A stretch of DNA of 64,000 nucleotides from Sphingomonas phyllosphaerae 5.2 (GTDB taxonomy: Bacteria > Pseudomonadota > Alphaproteobacteria > Sphingomonadales > Sphingomonadaceae). The stretch lies in NCBI RefSeq assembly GCF_000419605.1, contig NZ_ATTI01000001.1, forward strand, positions 3,134,501-3,198,500, given 5' to 3'. A program made the translations under genes and the position numbers. The notes under the pieces are model-generated. The model was not told the origin of the DNA. It ran no database searches and saw only the letters and a program-made list of their open reading frames with translations. Positions 63,403 to 64,000 of this stretch are shown here, one piece after another. Every line of letters starts with the position of its first letter. Positions within the stretch are counted from its first letter, which is position 1.

Positions 63403-64000
63403 ATGGCCGGCCCGCGGATCCTGTATATCGACGACGATGCGGGAATCCGCCGGCTGGTGACGCGTGCGCTGGAACGCCGCGGCTATCAGGTGACCGTGGC
63501 CGATGGCGGCGAAGCCGGGGTCGCGGCGGCGCAGGCGGCGACCTTCGACGTCGTCGCGGTCGATCACTACATGCCGGGCATCGACGGGCTGGAGACGATG
63601 GCGCGGCTGTCCGCGCTGCCGGATGCCCCCGCGATGGTCTATGTCAGCGGATCGGAGGAGACGCAGGTCGCGCTCGCCGCGCTGCGTGCCGGCGCTGCCG
63701 ACTATATCGTCAAGACACCGGGCGAGGACTTCTTCGACCTGCTCGACGCCACGTTCCGGCAGGTGATCGCCCGCGCGCAGCTGGCGCGGGCCAAGGCGCG
63801 CGCCGAGGACGAACTGCGCGCCAGCAACGCGCGGCTCGAGGCCCTGCTGGCCGAGGTCAACCACCGCGTCGCCAATTCGCTGCAACTCGTCTCCGCGATG
63901 GTCCGGATGCAGTCGAGCGCGCTTACCGACGAAGCGGCGCGCGCCGCGCTGGAAGACACGCAGGCGCGGATCAGTGCGATCGCGCAGGTCCATCGCCGGC
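63403..64000 (+). CDS. Receiver-HisKA_2 hybrid sensor kinase, truncated by window end
   Basis: The visible 199 residues give a receiver (LYIDDDAGIRR, AVDHYMPGIDG with the phospho-Asp, Lys in YIVKTPG) followed by a helical linker and the HisKA_2 H-box EVNHRVANSLQLVSAMV. The ATPase part lies beyond 64000. HisKA_2/HWE kinases of this architecture include PhyR-activating kinases of sphingomonads, so this may feed the GSR; the missing C-terminus prevents a firmer statement. Confidence 0.85.
   Translation, partial: MAGPRILYIDDDAGIRRLVTRALERRGYQVTVADGGEAGVAAAQAATFDVVAVDHYMPGIDGLETMARLSALPDAPAMVYVSGSEETQVALAALRAGAADYIVKTPGEDFFDLLDATFRQVIARAQLARAKARAEDELRASNARLEALLAEVNHRVANSLQLVSAMVRMQSSALTDEAARAALEDTQARISAIAQVHRR

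Noticed and set aside
1..64000. CRISPR arrays, tRNA or rRNA genes, prophage, defence islands
   Set aside because: No regularly spaced short repeats, no cloverleaf or rRNA-like segment and no phage or restriction gene was seen; the tandem repeats at 15180 are apt-derived.

Overview
This is a GC-rich, gene-dense chromosomal segment from an alphaproteobacterium, most probably a Sphingomonas or close relative. The evidence is gene content: a PhyR/NepR/EcfG general stress module with a PhyP-type sensor, the GcrA and TrcR (DUF1013) cell-cycle regulators, an ErpA A-type carrier, a petABC bc1 operon, and many sphingomonad-style short lipoproteins. I found no rRNA, tRNA or CRISPR array. One intact insertion sequence interrupts one gene; otherwise the region reads as core chromosome.

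Layout. 1-6757 (mostly minus strand): a truncated exported protein, an outer-membrane protein overlapping exonuclease III, erpA, an M23 peptidase, a 1-Cys bacterioferritin comigratory protein and glnE. 6797-11249: the general stress response (GSR) locus. ecfG, a 45-residue membrane peptide and phyR run leftward; nepR and phyP run rightward from a near-palindromic EcfG-type promoter. Just after phyP a second, perfect EcfG-type promoter (GGAAC-N16-CGTT) drives a transcript of about 108 nt with two hairpins, C-rich loops and a strong terminator, a probable GsrN-type stress sRNA; an entericidin gene follows. 11592-14426: scpA-scpB-tatA-tatB-tatC on the minus strand. 15180-15980: four tandem copies of a roughly 210-bp unit made of the 3' end of apt plus its terminator. 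16435-19194: the petABC cytochrome bc1 operon.

19366-31382: trmL, a VirJ-like hydrolase, hemF, an acetyltransferase, two paired membrane proteins, lipB, queC-queE and an argD-argF-hslO run. 31472-46293: parE, gcrA, an ABC-2 permease with a PAP2 phosphatase, galE, msrA, a Sua5-type tRNA modification enzyme, an acyl-CoA dehydrogenase, a REP-like palindrome region, a GntR regulator, a nitroreductase and a POT peptide transporter. 46404-48870: an acyl-CoA synthetase gene split by an 834-bp IS5-family element with 4-bp target duplications and a -1 frameshift transposase. 48946-57245: an MscS channel, a diguanylate cyclase, and a tightly overlapping otsB-GH15-otsA trehalose operon. 57626-64000: an LpxH-like phosphatase with a glycosyltransferase, trcR, a DEDD exonuclease, and a sensor kinase / response regulator / receiver-kinase cluster that runs off the window end.

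How the parts fit: phosphorylated PhyR binds NepR and frees EcfG; PhyP probably drains phosphate from PhyR; EcfG reads the two promoters found here, giving autoregulation and a stress-induced sRNA. The trehalose operon, msrA, Bcp, Hsp33 and the receiver-kinase at the right end are plausible stress functions, but I saw no convincing EcfG promoter in front of them.
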